A stretch of DNA of 64,000 bases. It comes from Arenimonas donghaensis DSM 18148 = HO3-R19 (GTDB taxonomy: Bacteria > Pseudomonadota > Gammaproteobacteria > Xanthomonadales > Xanthomonadaceae). The notes beneath the pieces are model-generated. The model was not told the origin of the DNA. It saw nothing but the letters and a program-made list of their open reading frames with translations, and did not search any database. Positions within the stretch are counted from its first letter, which is position 1. Every line of letters starts with the position of its first letter. This document shows, in pieces, positions 37,454-49,316 of this stretch. The translations under genes were made by a program, and so were the position numbers. The stretch is from the NCBI RefSeq assembly GCF_000743535.1, contig NZ_AVCJ01000010.1, forward strand, positions 1 through 64,000. The letters are read 5' to 3'.

Positions 37454-37935
37454 AGCGCTGGCTGCCCGCGCCGCTGCTGAGCGTCACCGTTTTCGTCGTC
37501 TGGCTGCTGCTGGTCGCTTCGCTGGAGCCCGCCCACGTGCTGCTGGCGGCGGTACTGGCGCTGGTGCTGCCCCTGGTCGCCCAGCGCCTGCGCGAAGACA
37601 CCGCCCACGCCCGTCGTCCGGGCGTGGCGGCCCGGCTGATCGTCGTGGTGCTCTGGGACATCGTGCTGTCGAACATCGAGGTGGCGCGCCGCATCCTGGG
37701 CCGCGAGTCACGCATGCGTCCGGCCTTCGTCTGGATCCCGCTCGACATCACCAATCGCCACGGCATCTCGGCACTGGCCGGCATCATCACGATGACGCCG
37801 GGCACGGTGTCCTCGGAATTGTCGCCGGACCAGCGCCACCTGCTGGTGCACTTCCTGCACCTGGAAGACGCCGACGCCGCCATCGCCCACATCAAGTCGC
37901 GCTACGAAGCGCCGCTGCGGGAGGTGTTCCCATGA
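37450..37935 (+). CDS. mrpE: Na+/H+ antiporter subunit E (MrpE)
   Basis: 161 residues. Two N-terminal helices followed by the cytoplasmic MrpE core SNIEVARRILGRESRMRPAFVWIPL, ALAGIITMTPGTVSSEL and LLVHFLH. Overlaps mrpD by 4 bp (ATGA). Confidence 0.94.
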   Translation: MKRWLPAPLLSVTVFVVWLLLVASLEPAHVLLAAVLALVLPLVAQRLREDTAHARRPGVAARLIVVVLWDIVLSNIEVARRILGRESRMRPAFVWIPLDITNRHGISALAGIITMTPGTVSSELSPDQRHLLVHFLHLEDADAAIAHIKSRYEAPLREVFP

Positions 37936-38201
37936 TCCAGACCTGCATCGACATCGCCATGGGCGCCTTCGCGCTGGCGATGGTGCTCAACATGTTCCGG
38001 CTGCTGCGCGGATCCGGCATGCCCGACCGCATCCTGGCCCTGGACACGCTGTCGGTGAACACCATCGCGCTGCTGGTGCTGGCCGGCCTGCGCGAATCCA
38101 GCACTATCTATTTCGAGGCGGCGGTGGTCATCGCGATGCTGGGCTTCGTCACCACGATCGTGCTGTCGAAGTACGTCATCCGCGGGGACATCGTCGAATG
38201 A
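37932..38201 (+). CDS. mrpF: Na+/H+ antiporter subunit F (MrpF)
   Basis: 89 residues, three membrane helices with MVLNMFRLLRGSGMPDRILALDTLSVN, the MrpF signature. Overlaps mrpE and mrpG by 4 bp each. Confidence 0.93.
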   Translation: MIQTCIDIAMGAFALAMVLNMFRLLRGSGMPDRILALDTLSVNTIALLVLAGLRESSTIYFEAAVVIAMLGFVTTIVLSKYVIRGDIVE

Positions 38202-38530
38202 ACCAGGCCCTGGAAATCCTCGTCTGCGTGCTGCTGCTGTCCGGCGCCGGCTTCGCCCTGGTCGCCAGCTGGGGCCTGGCCAAGCTGGGCGACATCTTCA
38301 AGCGCCTGCACGGCCCGACCAAGGCCAGCACATTGGGCGTCGGCGGCGTGCTGCTGGCGGCCATGCTGTGGCAGGCGATGCAGGGCGTTCCCAGCCTGCG
38401 CGAACTGCTGATCACGCTGTTCCTGTTCATGACCGCACCGGTCAGCGCCTACCTGGTGGCGCGCGCCGCGCTGTCGAGCGATGCCTCGCTGCGGCCCGGT
38501 CCGCCGCCCGGCCAGGACGGGGACGCCTGA
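38198..38530 (+). CDS. mrpG: Na+/H+ antiporter subunit G (MrpG)
   Basis: 110 residues, three membrane helices; signature LAKLGDIFKRLHGPTKASTLGVGGVLL. Last Mrp subunit; the next gene begins 2 bp later. Confidence 0.93.
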   Translation: MNQALEILVCVLLLSGAGFALVASWGLAKLGDIFKRLHGPTKASTLGVGGVLLAAMLWQAMQGVPSLRELLITLFLFMTAPVSAYLVARAALSSDASLRPGPPPGQDGDA

Positions 38531-38532
38531 GC

Positions 38533-39900
38533 ATGCGCGGGCTCGCCCTGCCGGCCGGCCCGCTGCTCGCGGTTTCGCTTTATTTCTTCGCGGTGGCCCT
38601 TGGGAGTGAACATGCGCTGGCGGCCACCCTGGGCATGACCGGCTGGTGCGCGCTGTGGTGGGTGCTCGAACCGGTGCGCGCGCCGGTGACGGCGCTGCTG
38701 CCGTTGGCGCTGTTCCCGGTGCTGGGCGTGCTCGACGCCAGGCAGGTGGCCCAGAGTTATGGCCACGAGCTGATCCTGCTGCTCGGCGGCGGTTTCATGC
38801 TCTCGCGCGCGCTCGAGCGCTGCGGTGCCCACCGCCGGCTGGCGCTGGGCATGGTGCGTGGCTTCGGTGGCAGCAACGGCCGCAGCCTGCTGTTCGGTTT
38901 CATCGCCGCCTGCGGCGCGCTGAGCATGTGGATCTCCAACACCGCCACCACGCTGGTGATGCTGCCGGTGGCGCTGGCGATCCTGCAGGTCTATCCGGAC
39001 AAACGCCTGCAGGCCCCGCTGATCCTGGCCATCGCCTACTCGGCCAGCATCGGCGGACTGGGCACGCCCATCGGGTCGCCGCCGAACCTGGTCTTCATGC
39101 AGGTGTATGCGGAAACCACGGGCACGCGCTATGGCTTCCTGGACTGGATGATGATCGGCATTCCGGTCGTGCTGCTGCTGTTGCCGATGGTGGGCTGGTG
39201 GCTCGGCCGCGGCCTGGGCGACACGCCGGCGGCGACGCTTCCGGCACCGGGGCTCTGGACGCCGGGCGAGCGTCGGGTGGTGGCCGTGTTCGCGCTGACG
39301 GCGCTGGCCTGGGTGACGCGCACCGAACCCTTCGGCGGCTGGAGCACCTGGCTGGCGATGCCCGGCGCCAACGACGCCGCGGTGGCGCTGCTGGCCGTGG
39401 TCGTGATGTGCGTGATCTCCGACGGCAAGGGCAGCCGGCTGCTCGACTGGGAAACCGCGGAGTCGATTCCCTGGGGCGCGCTGGTGCTGTTCGGCGGCGG
39501 CATCGCGCTGGCGACGGCGTTCCAGTCCTCGGGGCTCAGCGGCGCGCTGGCGGGCCACTTGGCCGGCCTGGGCGACCTGCCGCTGCCGCTGCTGCTGGTG
39601 GCGATCGTGGCCGCGGTGCTGATGATGTCCGAGATCGCCAGCAATACGGCGACCGCCGTGCTGATGATGCCGATCCTGGCCGCCACCGGCGTCGCAATCG
39701 GCGTGGACCCGGCGCTGCTGATGTTCCCGGCGGTGCTGGCGGCCAGCGGCGCCTTCATGCTGCCGGTGGCCACCGCGCCCAACGCCATCGCCTACGGCAG
39801 CGGCCTGGTCACGGCCCAACGCATGTTCCGCGAAGGCGCCATGCTCAACGTGCTGGCGGCCGCGGTGATCTGCATCGTCTGCTGGTTCGCCTTCTCGTAG
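38533..39900 (+). CDS. DASS/SLC13-family sodium-coupled anion symporter
   Basis: 455 residues with two inverted repeats of helices. Each half has an SNT sodium-site motif: WISNTATTLVMLPVA and EIASNTATAVLMMPI (the sodium:sulfate symporter signature); GTPIGSPPNLVF is also typical. Likely imports a di- or tricarboxylate or sulfate with Na+. Its start is 2 bp after mrpG, so it appears to be the seventh gene of the antiporter operon and would use the Na+ gradient that Mrp builds. Confidence 0.9.
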   Translation: MRGLALPAGPLLAVSLYFFAVALGSEHALAATLGMTGWCALWWVLEPVRAPVTALLPLALFPVLGVLDARQVAQSYGHELILLLGGGFMLSRALERCGAHRRLALGMVRGFGGSNGRSLLFGFIAACGALSMWISNTATTLVMLPVALAILQVYPDKRLQAPLILAIAYSASIGGLGTPIGSPPNLVFMQVYAETTGTRYGFLDWMMIGIPVVLLLLPMVGWWLGRGLGDTPAATLPAPGLWTPGERRVVAVFALTALAWVTRTEPFGGWSTWLAMPGANDAAVALLAVVVMCVISDGKGSRLLDWETAESIPWGALVLFGGGIALATAFQSSGLSGALAGHLAGLGDLPLPLLLVAIVAAVLMMSEIASNTATAVLMMPILAATGVAIGVDPALLMFPAVLAASGAFMLPVATAPNAIAYGSGLVTAQRMFREGAMLNVLAAAVICIVCWFAFS

Positions 39901-39905
39901 TTTTT

Positions 39906-39956
39906 TGTGGGAGGCACTTCAGTGCCGAAAGCTTCGGCACTGAAGTGCCTCCCACA
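39906..39956. repeat. REP palindrome, GTGGGAGGC type
   Basis: Near-perfect head-to-head pair with core GGCACTTCAGTGCC, occupying almost the whole 61-bp gap between convergent symporter and lpd genes; 5 bp from both stops. Confidence 0.9.
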
Positions 39957-39961
39957 TCGAG

Positions 39962-41737
<1,776 letters not shown>

Positions 41738-41762
41738 GTTCTTTCCTTGGCAGGGGCGCGGC

Positions 41763-43311
<1,549 letters not shown>

Positions 43312-43322
<11 letters not shown>

Positions 43323-44322
43323 CCTTGGCGTCCTCCTGGATTTCGCGCTTCACGTCCTCGGTGGCATCGTTGCCGCCGCTGCTCGGGGGTGGCGCTTCTT
43401 CGACCTTCCTGCGCACCGGGTGGCCCATGGTTTCCCAGGCGGCCTCGTCGCGCAGGCCGAAGGCGCTGCGCAGGTGCAGGTCGCGCTGCGGGAACGGGAT
43501 CTCCAGGCCATGCTTGGCCAGGGCGGTCTCGAGTTCCCAGTTATAGGCCGCCTTCACGGCGGAGGGGCGCTTGGTGGCTTCGGCGGTCAGCCAGACCACC
43601 AGGTCGAAGTTCAGGCTCGATTCGCCGAACTCGACCAGCCAGACCTGCGGCCGCCGGGGACCTTCCTGGGCCAGGGTGAAGGGCACGGCGCAGGCCGCCT
43701 CCAGCGCGGCCGCCTTCACCGTTTCCTTGTCGCTGCCATAGGCCACGCCGAAGGGAATGCGCAGCCGGCGCGAGACGTCGTTGTGGGTCCAGTTCACCAC
43801 CCGGCCGCTGACGAACTCGGAGTTCGGCACCAGGATCTCGATGTTGTCGTTGGTGGTGATGCGGGTGGCGCGGATATTGATGTCGCTGACCTCGCCGTGC
43901 ACGCCGGACTCGAGCTCGACGAAATCCCCGACCTTGAGGCTGCGGTCGAACAGCAGGATCAGGCCGGAAATGAAATTGTTGAAGATCGCCTGCAGGCCAA
44001 AGCCCAGGCCCACGCCGATGGCGCCGGCGAACACCGCGAAGCGGCTGGCCGGCACGCCGATCAGCTCCAGCGCCACCAGGAAGGCCACCAGCAGCAGCAG
44101 GTAGTGGACGATGCGCCCGACGGTGTAGATCGCCGCGCGACGGTCGCGCGCGGCTTCGCGTTCCGAGAACCGACCCAGCCCGCGGCGGATCAGCCAGGAA
44201 ACCGTCCAGGCGACGACGAAGACGCCAACGGCCCCGGCCAGTCCGGCCGGCGTGAAACTGACACCGCCAAGCTCGACCAGGGTCTGGTTCCACCAGCCAG
44301 TGCTGGCGGCCGGCGCCGTCAC
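43312..44322 (-). CDS. Small-conductance mechanosensitive channel (MscS family)
   Basis: 336 residues; GTG start overlapping the aceF stop by 4 bp (GTGA). Three N-terminal helices, then the pore-lining helix 3 GAIGVGLGFGLQAIFNNFISG and the MscS beta domain LKVGDFVELESGVHGEVSDINIRATRI. The charged Pro/Glu tail is variable. Releases solutes on hypo-osmotic shock. Its position between E2 and E3 genes is unexpected. Confidence 0.92.
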
Positions 44323-45677
44323 AGCAGCAGCCGGCGCAGGTCGCCCAGCACCTGGGACAGGTAGCTGGTGAAACGAGCGGCAGCGGCGCCGTCGATCACC
44401 CGGTGGTCGTAGCTCAGGCTCAGCGGAAGCATCAGGCGCGGCGCGAACTCCTTGCCGTTCCAGACCGGCTTCATCGCGCTGCGCGAGACGCCCAGGATGG
44501 CCACTTCCGGCGCGTTGATGATCGGCGTGAAGGCGGTGCCGCCGATGCCGCCGAGCGAACTGATCGAGAAGCAGCCGCCCTGCATGTCGGCCGAGGAGAG
44601 TTTCTTGTCGCGCGCCTTGGCGCTGATTTCGCCGAGCTCGCGCGCCAGTTCCAGCAGGCCCTTGCGGTCGGCGTCGCGGATGACCGGGACCACCAGGCCG
44701 TCGGGCGTGTCCACGGCGATGCCGATGTTGAAGTACTGCTTGAGCACCAGTTCGTCGCCGTCGAGCGAGGCGTTGAAGGCCGGGAATTTCTTCAGGCCGG
44801 CGACCGCGGCCTTGATCAGGAACACCAGCGGCGTGACCTTGGTGTCCTTGTTTTCCTCGCCCAGGCGCTTGCGGAAGGCCTCCATCTCGGTGATGTCGGC
44901 GTCCTCGAACTGGGTGACGTGCGGGATCATCGCCCAGTTGCGCGCCAGGTTGGCGCCGCTGAGCTTCTGGATGCGCGAGAGCGGCTTGCGCTCGACCTCG
45001 CCGAACTTGGCGAAATCGACCTTGGGCCAGGGGATCAGGTCGAGGCCGCCGCCGCCCGTGCGCGCCGCGCCGCCGCCGGACAGCACCGACTTGACGAAGG
45101 CCTGCACGTCTTCCTTGCTGATGCGGCCGCCGCGGGCGCTGCCGCTGACCTGGGACAGGTCGACGCCCAGTTCGCGGGCGAACAGGCGCACGGCCGGGCT
45201 GGCATGCGGCACCTTGCCTGGCATCAGGGCCTCGGCATCGAAGCTGACCGGTGGCGAATTGGGGTTGCCGGCGTTCATGGCCGGCAGGCTGGGCTTGGGC
45301 GGCTGCGATTCGGACTTCGACTCGGGCTTGGCTTCCGGCTTGGCTTCCGGTTTGGGCTCGGCCTTGGGCTCGGGCTTGGGCTCCGATTTGGCGTCCGACT
45401 TGGGCCCGGGCTTGGATCCACCCTCGGCCGCGTCCCCGGCCGGTTCGATCAGGGCCACCACCGAGCCTTCCGACAGCTCGTCGCCGATCTTGACCTTCAC
45501 TTCGCGCACGACGCCATCGAAGGGCGCCGGCACTTCCATCGTCGCCTTGTCGGATTCGAGCGTCACCAGGCCCTGGTCCTTGCTGACGCTGTCGCCTGGC
45601 TTGACCAGGACCTCGATGACCGGCACGTCCTTGTCATCGCCGATATCCGGCACCCGCGCTTCCTTGAGCTCGGCCAT
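44319..45677 (-). CDS. aceF: Pyruvate dehydrogenase E2, dihydrolipoamide acetyltransferase
   Basis: 452 residues from the ATG at 45677. One lipoyl domain (about 1-80; Lys in LESDKATMEV, nearly identical to that of the Lpd here), a Lys/Pro/Glu/Ala linker with repeated KPEAKPE-like units (about 90-125), a peripheral-subunit-binding domain (HASPAVRLFARELGVDLSQV) and a catalytic core ending SYDHRVIDGA (catalytic His, Asp). aceE is not in the window. A terminator and structured RNA lie just upstream. Confidence 0.95.
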   Translation of the reverse strand: MAELKEARVPDIGDDKDVPVIEVLVKPGDSVSKDQGLVTLESDKATMEVPAPFDGVVREVKVKIGDELSEGSVVALIEPAGDAAEGGSKPGPKSDAKSEPKPEPKAEPKPEAKPEAKPESKSESQPPKPSLPAMNAGNPNSPPVSFDAEALMPGKVPHASPAVRLFARELGVDLSQVSGSARGGRISKEDVQAFVKSVLSGGGAARTGGGGLDLIPWPKVDFAKFGEVERKPLSRIQKLSGANLARNWAMIPHVTQFEDADITEMEAFRKRLGEENKDTKVTPLVFLIKAAVAGLKKFPAFNASLDGDELVLKQYFNIGIAVDTPDGLVVPVIRDADRKGLLELARELGEISAKARDKKLSSADMQGGCFSISSLGGIGGTAFTPIINAPEVAILGVSRSAMKPVWNGKEFAPRLMLPLSLSYDHRVIDGAAAARFTSYLSQVLGDLRRLLL

Positions 45678-45731
45678 GGTCCACCTGGGGTTTTCAAACG
45701 GAGGGCTTTCTATTGTCCCCCCCTTGGCCAT

Positions 45732-45752
45732 AAAAAAAACCCCCCGGGGGGT
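45732..45752 (-). terminator. Rho-independent terminator upstream of aceF
   Basis: Self-complementary CCCCCCGGGGGG stem followed, on the minus strand, by eight T residues (45739-45732). It lies 54 bp before the aceF ATG, so it ends an upstream transcript or works as an attenuator for aceF. Confidence 0.75.
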
Positions 45753-45756
45753 GCCG

Positions 45757-46085
45757 GGAGGCTTGGGCAGCGCTAACGCCTTGGAACGCGCGTGCTGGTC
45801 GCGTTCGGGCGGGACCGTTTCGGGCCCTTGCGCCAAGGGACTGCTTCCGATCATCCCTTGCGAGGATGCTTACAGGGTCGCCCAAGGGGTGCGGCGACGC
45901 CTGTGCCAAATGGGACACGGTCCCGGCGCCATAGTTCCCCCGGCGTTCAGCGGGGGTTCCCGGAAGCCCGGCGTCACCCGGCCTTGGCAACGGCTGGGTG
46001 GCCTCGGCCCCGGGCGGGGTGGGGGGAATGAATCCGTTCCCGGGCGGGATGCCCGGGAACCTCCCGCCCGGTGGCTGCAGCCGCG
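45757..46085. other. Gene-free, highly structured intergenic region
   Basis: About 330 bp between the EF-hand gene and the terminator, without a credible ORF. Besides the candidate RNA it contains a 10-bp perfect stem at 46036-46060 (probable 3' end of the EF-hand mRNA) and a 6-bp GC hairpin at 45937-45956. Confidence 0.6.
45811..45924 (-). ncRNA. Candidate structured RNA upstream of aceF
   Basis: A closing 8-bp helix (45811-45818 with 45917-45924) encloses three hairpins: 45825-45829/45835-45839 (CCCTT/AAGGG), 45852-45856/45864-45868 (CATCC/GGATG), and a compound stem 45872-45881 with 45894-45904 (10 bp, one bulge). A strong terminator lies 60-80 nt downstream on the minus strand. No family recognised (not TPP, c-di-GMP, glycine, RNase P, tmRNA or 6S by motif). 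Could be a small RNA or a cis-acting leader of aceF. Based on hand pairing only. Confidence 0.45.
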
Positions 46086-46619
46086 TCAGCCCTGATCGGC
46101 TTCGCGGCGCTCGGCGCGGCGGGCCTTGCCGAACTCGCGCATTTCCTCGCGGCTCAGTTCGCCGTCGCCATTGGCATCGATGGTGGCGAAGTTTTCGGCC
46201 AGCTTCGGCGCCTTGTCGCCGAGCTCGGCCCGGCTGATGGCGCCGTTGCCGTCGTCGTCCATGCCCTTGATCAGGCCCTGCATGTAGCCCATGCGGCCGG
46301 CGCCCTTGCGCCCGTGATGGCGCATCGTCGCCATCTTCGTGTGCATGGCCCGGAGTTCGTCCCGGCTCAGTTCGCCGTCGGCGTTGGCATCGACACGTTC
46401 GAAATTTTCCGCCAGCCGCTCGCTCATGCCCTGCACTTCGATGCGGTCGAGCGTTCCGTCGCCGTCCTTGTCGGCTTCGGCAAAGCGCGCGTCGGCTTTG
46501 GCGCGCCATTCGGCGCGTTGCGCCTCGCGGTCGCCGCGGGCGTCGGTGGGCGCGGACGTCTGCGCCACCACGAGGCCACTGGCCAGGGCCAGGGCGGTGA
46601 AGAGGAGGGTCTTGCGCAT
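46086..46619 (-). CDS. Secreted EF-hand calcium-binding protein
   Basis: 177 residues. Signal peptide LLFTALALASGLVVAQ, then four EF-hand loops: DKDGDGTLDRIE, DANADGELSRDE, DDDGNGAISRAE and DANGDGELSREE, all with acidic residues at positions 1, 3, 5 and 12. A periplasmic Ca2+ sensor or buffer is likely; partner unknown. A His/Lys/Arg patch (MRHHGRKGAGR) separates the two EF pairs. Confidence 0.9.
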   Translation of the reverse strand: MRKTLLFTALALASGLVVAQTSAPTDARGDREAQRAEWRAKADARFAEADKDGDGTLDRIEVQGMSERLAENFERVDANADGELSRDELRAMHTKMATMRHHGRKGAGRMGYMQGLIKGMDDDGNGAISRAELGDKAPKLAENFATIDANGDGELSREEMREFGKARRAERREADQG

Positions 46620-46778
46620 GTGGGTTCTCCGTTTCCTGGCGGGGGATTCCGCCCTTGCCAGGTAAAAACGCCCGGCCGCCACGCCGGTTGACCCGAACCG
46701 CCGCGCCTGCCCGCCTGCGTTCAGCTTGCCGGGGACCGGGGGCTGCGGCATCGTGGCTTTCCCCGCCGGAGCTCCGCC

Positions 46779-47645
46779 ATGCGTGCTGCCTTGCTGCTGT
46801 CGTTCACCGCCCTGGTCCTGGCCGCCTGTTCGCCGGCACCCCAACCACCCGCCCTGGTCGTTGACAACGCAACCAGCCCGTTCCCCGATGCCGCCGAACC
46901 GGAACCCGCACCGGCGGGAGAAACACCGGATGGCCAGGTACCCCGCAGCTTCAGCTGTCGCGGCAACGAACCCTTCTGGTCGCTCGAGCTCGGCCACCAG
47001 GGCGGGGTGCTGACCGAACCGGGCAACGAAACCTTGCTGGTCGGCGATCTTGCCGCCACCGAGACCGGGGCCTGGACCTTCCGGGGCGCCCCGGAAGACG
47101 AACCCGACGCCTTCACCGGCGCGGTCCTTTCGCCGGCCCAGTGTTTCGACACCATGGCCAATGGCCCGGCCATGCCCTACAGCGCGGCGCTGCACTTCGC
47201 CGACGGCCGCCAGGGCAGTGGCTGCTGCACGGTCGAGTTCGGACTCGACCTGGAGAATGCGCCGAGTTTTGATGCCGCCGGCAAGCCGGACGAGGACTGG
47301 AGCCGCTGGCTGCCGACGCTTGGCCCGGCCGTCCTGCGCTGCGCCTTCGACGGCGGCGTGGTCACCGAGGGCGCCAGCAAGGCCTGGCCGATGAACCGCG
47401 GCAAGGCGATGGTGCGGCTGGTGGATTCCGGTGGTGACCGATTCGACTGCCTCGTGGACCTGGGCAGCGGCGACATCGAGACGGTGCAACCGGTGCCGGC
47501 GGGCGACACCGTGCCCGGCGAGGACCAGCCGCGCTGGCTGCCACCGGGCGACCAGCAGCCGGTGCTGCACTGCGGACGGGTCGAGCGCGTCGAGACCGAA
47601 GGCGGCCTGGTCACGGGCTGGCTGCACTACACCGACGGCTGCTGA
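46779..47645 (+). CDS. Hypothetical lipoprotein, COG3650-like
   Basis: 288 residues. Lipobox LVLAAC at the N-terminus and a Pro/Glu-rich linker. The FSCRGNEPFWSLEL segment resembles the uncharacterised COG3650 lipoprotein domain; several cysteines (SPAQCFD, GSGCCTVE, VLRCAF, FDCLVDL, LHCGRV) could form disulfides. Function unknown. No operon partner with a tight gap. Confidence 0.7.
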   Translation: MRAALLLSFTALVLAACSPAPQPPALVVDNATSPFPDAAEPEPAPAGETPDGQVPRSFSCRGNEPFWSLELGHQGGVLTEPGNETLLVGDLAATETGAWTFRGAPEDEPDAFTGAVLSPAQCFDTMANGPAMPYSAALHFADGRQGSGCCTVEFGLDLENAPSFDAAGKPDEDWSRWLPTLGPAVLRCAFDGGVVTEGASKAWPMNRGKAMVRLVDSGGDRFDCLVDLGSGDIETVQPVPAGDTVPGEDQPRWLPPGDQQPVLHCGRVERVETEGGLVTGWLHYTDGC

Positions 47646-47786
47646 CCCACCCCGGCGGGCGGGCCCTCCCGTCGGCCCGGCGGATTTCGCCCTCAGGATG
47701 GCGTTTTCGCCACTGCCGGGGCAGACTCCCTGGCGAGACCCTGTGTCCACCCCGGCATCCCCCGCCCGGGACACGAGGAGTCCGTG

Positions 47787-48221
47787 ATGAAACGCCTGAT
47801 GCCCTTCACGCTGGTTACTGCCCTGCTGTTGGCCCTGTCCCCCGCCCCCCGTGCGGCGACGCCCGCCGCCGACGAAGCCATTTTCGTCGAAGGCACCCGC
47901 TACGACGCCGTCTTCAACAGCGCGCTGCAGCACTGGCGCCTGCTGCCCACCGAGGGCCCCGACCTGCGCCTGCGGGTCGCCAACAGCTGCCACCGCGGCA
48001 GCCCGGTGCCCCCGGGCCTATGGCTGCTGACGCTCGACGACGGCGGCCAGCCGACCCTGGTGGCGCCCTCGGCCACGGCCCTGCCCGCGGGCCATCCCGG
48101 CCACGTCCGGCTGCTGGCCTGCGACCAGCAAGCCCAGGACGACCTGCCGGCGCTGGCCGTGCCCGCGCCCGTGCTCGACTGGCTGACCACCCACTCGGGA
48201 TCGGTGTATGTCCCCCGCTGA
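47787..48221 (+). CDS. Hypothetical secreted protein
   Basis: 144 residues with a signal peptide (LMPFTLVTALLLALSPAPRAA). No recognised domain; two or three cysteines (NSCHRG, LLACDQQ). Start at ATG 47787, 6 nt after GAGGAG; a GTG one codon earlier is possible. Overlaps the start of the AraC-type regulator by 14 bp, suggesting co-expression. Confidence 0.65.
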   Translation: MKRLMPFTLVTALLLALSPAPRAATPAADEAIFVEGTRYDAVFNSALQHWRLLPTEGPDLRLRVANSCHRGSPVPPGLWLLTLDDGGQPTLVAPSATALPAGHPGHVRLLACDQQAQDDLPALAVPAPVLDWLTTHSGSVYVPR

Positions 48222-49215
48222 AACCCGCTTCACGCTGGGCCTGCTGGCCATGGATGGCGCCATGGCGTCCTGCTACACGGGCGTGATGGACCTGCTCAAG
48301 ATCGCGCAGAAACTGGCGCGCCTGCGCGACCCGGCGACCCCCCTGCGGCTCGAAACCGTGCTCGTCGGCGCCCGCGGCCAGGCCTCCATCACCATCGACG
48401 GCGGCCTGGTGATGGGACCGGTGCAGTCATCGGATCGCGCGCTGGACCTGCTGCTGGTACCGGGCTTCATGCATGACAGCGTCGGCGACGCGTTCCGGCG
48501 CATCGCCGGCTACGGGCCGGAAATCGAACTGCTGCGCGCGGTGTCGCTGCGCGGCGTACCGCTGGCCGCGAACTGCTGCGGCAGCCTGCTGCTGGCCGAG
48601 GCCGGTTTGCTCGACGGTCGCGGCGCCACCACCAGCTGGTGGCTCGACGGCGCGTTCCGGGAGCGCTTCCCGCGGGTCCGCCTGGACGTGCAGCGCATGG
48701 TCTGCGACGAGGGCGACATCGCCACCACGGGGGCCAGCACCGCCGTGATGGGCTACGTGCTGCAGGTGCTGGCGCGCGTGGCCGACCCGGCGCTGGCCCA
48801 GAACACCGCCCGGATGATGCTGCTCGACCCCGACCGCAGCAGCCAGGCCCCCTACATCAGCCTGGCCCTGTCGGAACGGCCGCGGCATTCGCTGTCCGAG
48901 AAGGCCGAAGGCTTCCTGCAGCGGGAACTGCACCGCGACCTCTCGATCACCGAACTGGCCCGGCATTGCGGCACCTCCGAACGCAGCCTGCTGCGCCACT
49001 TCCGCCAGCACTTCGACGCCACCCCGCTGGCGCGCCTGCAGTACCTGCGGGTCGAACGCGCCAAGGCGCTGCTGGAGACGACGCTGCTGAGCTTCGACGA
49101 AATCGTCGAACGTTGCGGCTACTCGGACAGCTCGAGCTTCCGCAAACTGTTCAAGCGCGCCACGTCACTCACGCCCGCCGACTACCGCGAACGCTTCCGG
49201 CTGCGCCCGCACTGA
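48208..49215 (+). CDS. GlxA-like regulator: DJ-1/PfpI domain plus AraC helix-turn-helix
   Basis: 335 residues. The N-terminal class I amidotransferase-like domain (about 8-190) has the nucleophile-elbow region AANCCGSLLLAEAGLLDGR, and the C-terminal AraC domain (about 235-330) has DLSITELARHCGTSERSLLRHF and SFDEIVERCGYSDSSSFRKLFKR. Such proteins regulate arginine, carnitine or choline metabolism in other bacteria; the ligand here is unknown. Confidence 0.9.
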   Translation: MSPAETRFTLGLLAMDGAMASCYTGVMDLLKIAQKLARLRDPATPLRLETVLVGARGQASITIDGGLVMGPVQSSDRALDLLLVPGFMHDSVGDAFRRIAGYGPEIELLRAVSLRGVPLAANCCGSLLLAEAGLLDGRGATTSWWLDGAFRERFPRVRLDVQRMVCDEGDIATTGASTAVMGYVLQVLARVADPALAQNTARMMLLDPDRSSQAPYISLALSERPRHSLSEKAEGFLQRELHRDLSITELARHCGTSERSLLRHFRQHFDATPLARLQYLRVERAKALLETTLLSFDEIVERCGYSDSSSFRKLFKRATSLTPADYRERFRLRPH

Positions 49216-49316
49216 CCGCTTGCGCCGCTTGAGCCCGAACAAGGGCCGTCCGGGGCCGTTACCCAGCCCCGCCGACCGGCAAAGCGGCCATGGCCGCGCT
49301 GCGCGACAATGGGCCC

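Noticed and set aside
45678-45731. Upstream ATG at 45731 as aceF start
   Set aside because: It lies in the U-tract of the terminator and would add a non-conserved leader before the lipoyl domain; ATG 45677 fits the family.
45757-46085. RNase P RNA, tmRNA, 6S RNA or TPP riboswitch
   Set aside because: Diagnostic motifs (e.g. GAAAGTCCG of RNase P, CTGAGA of TPP) are absent.
49216-49316. LexA box upstream of dinB
   Set aside because: No CTG-N10-CAG type palindrome found by eye.
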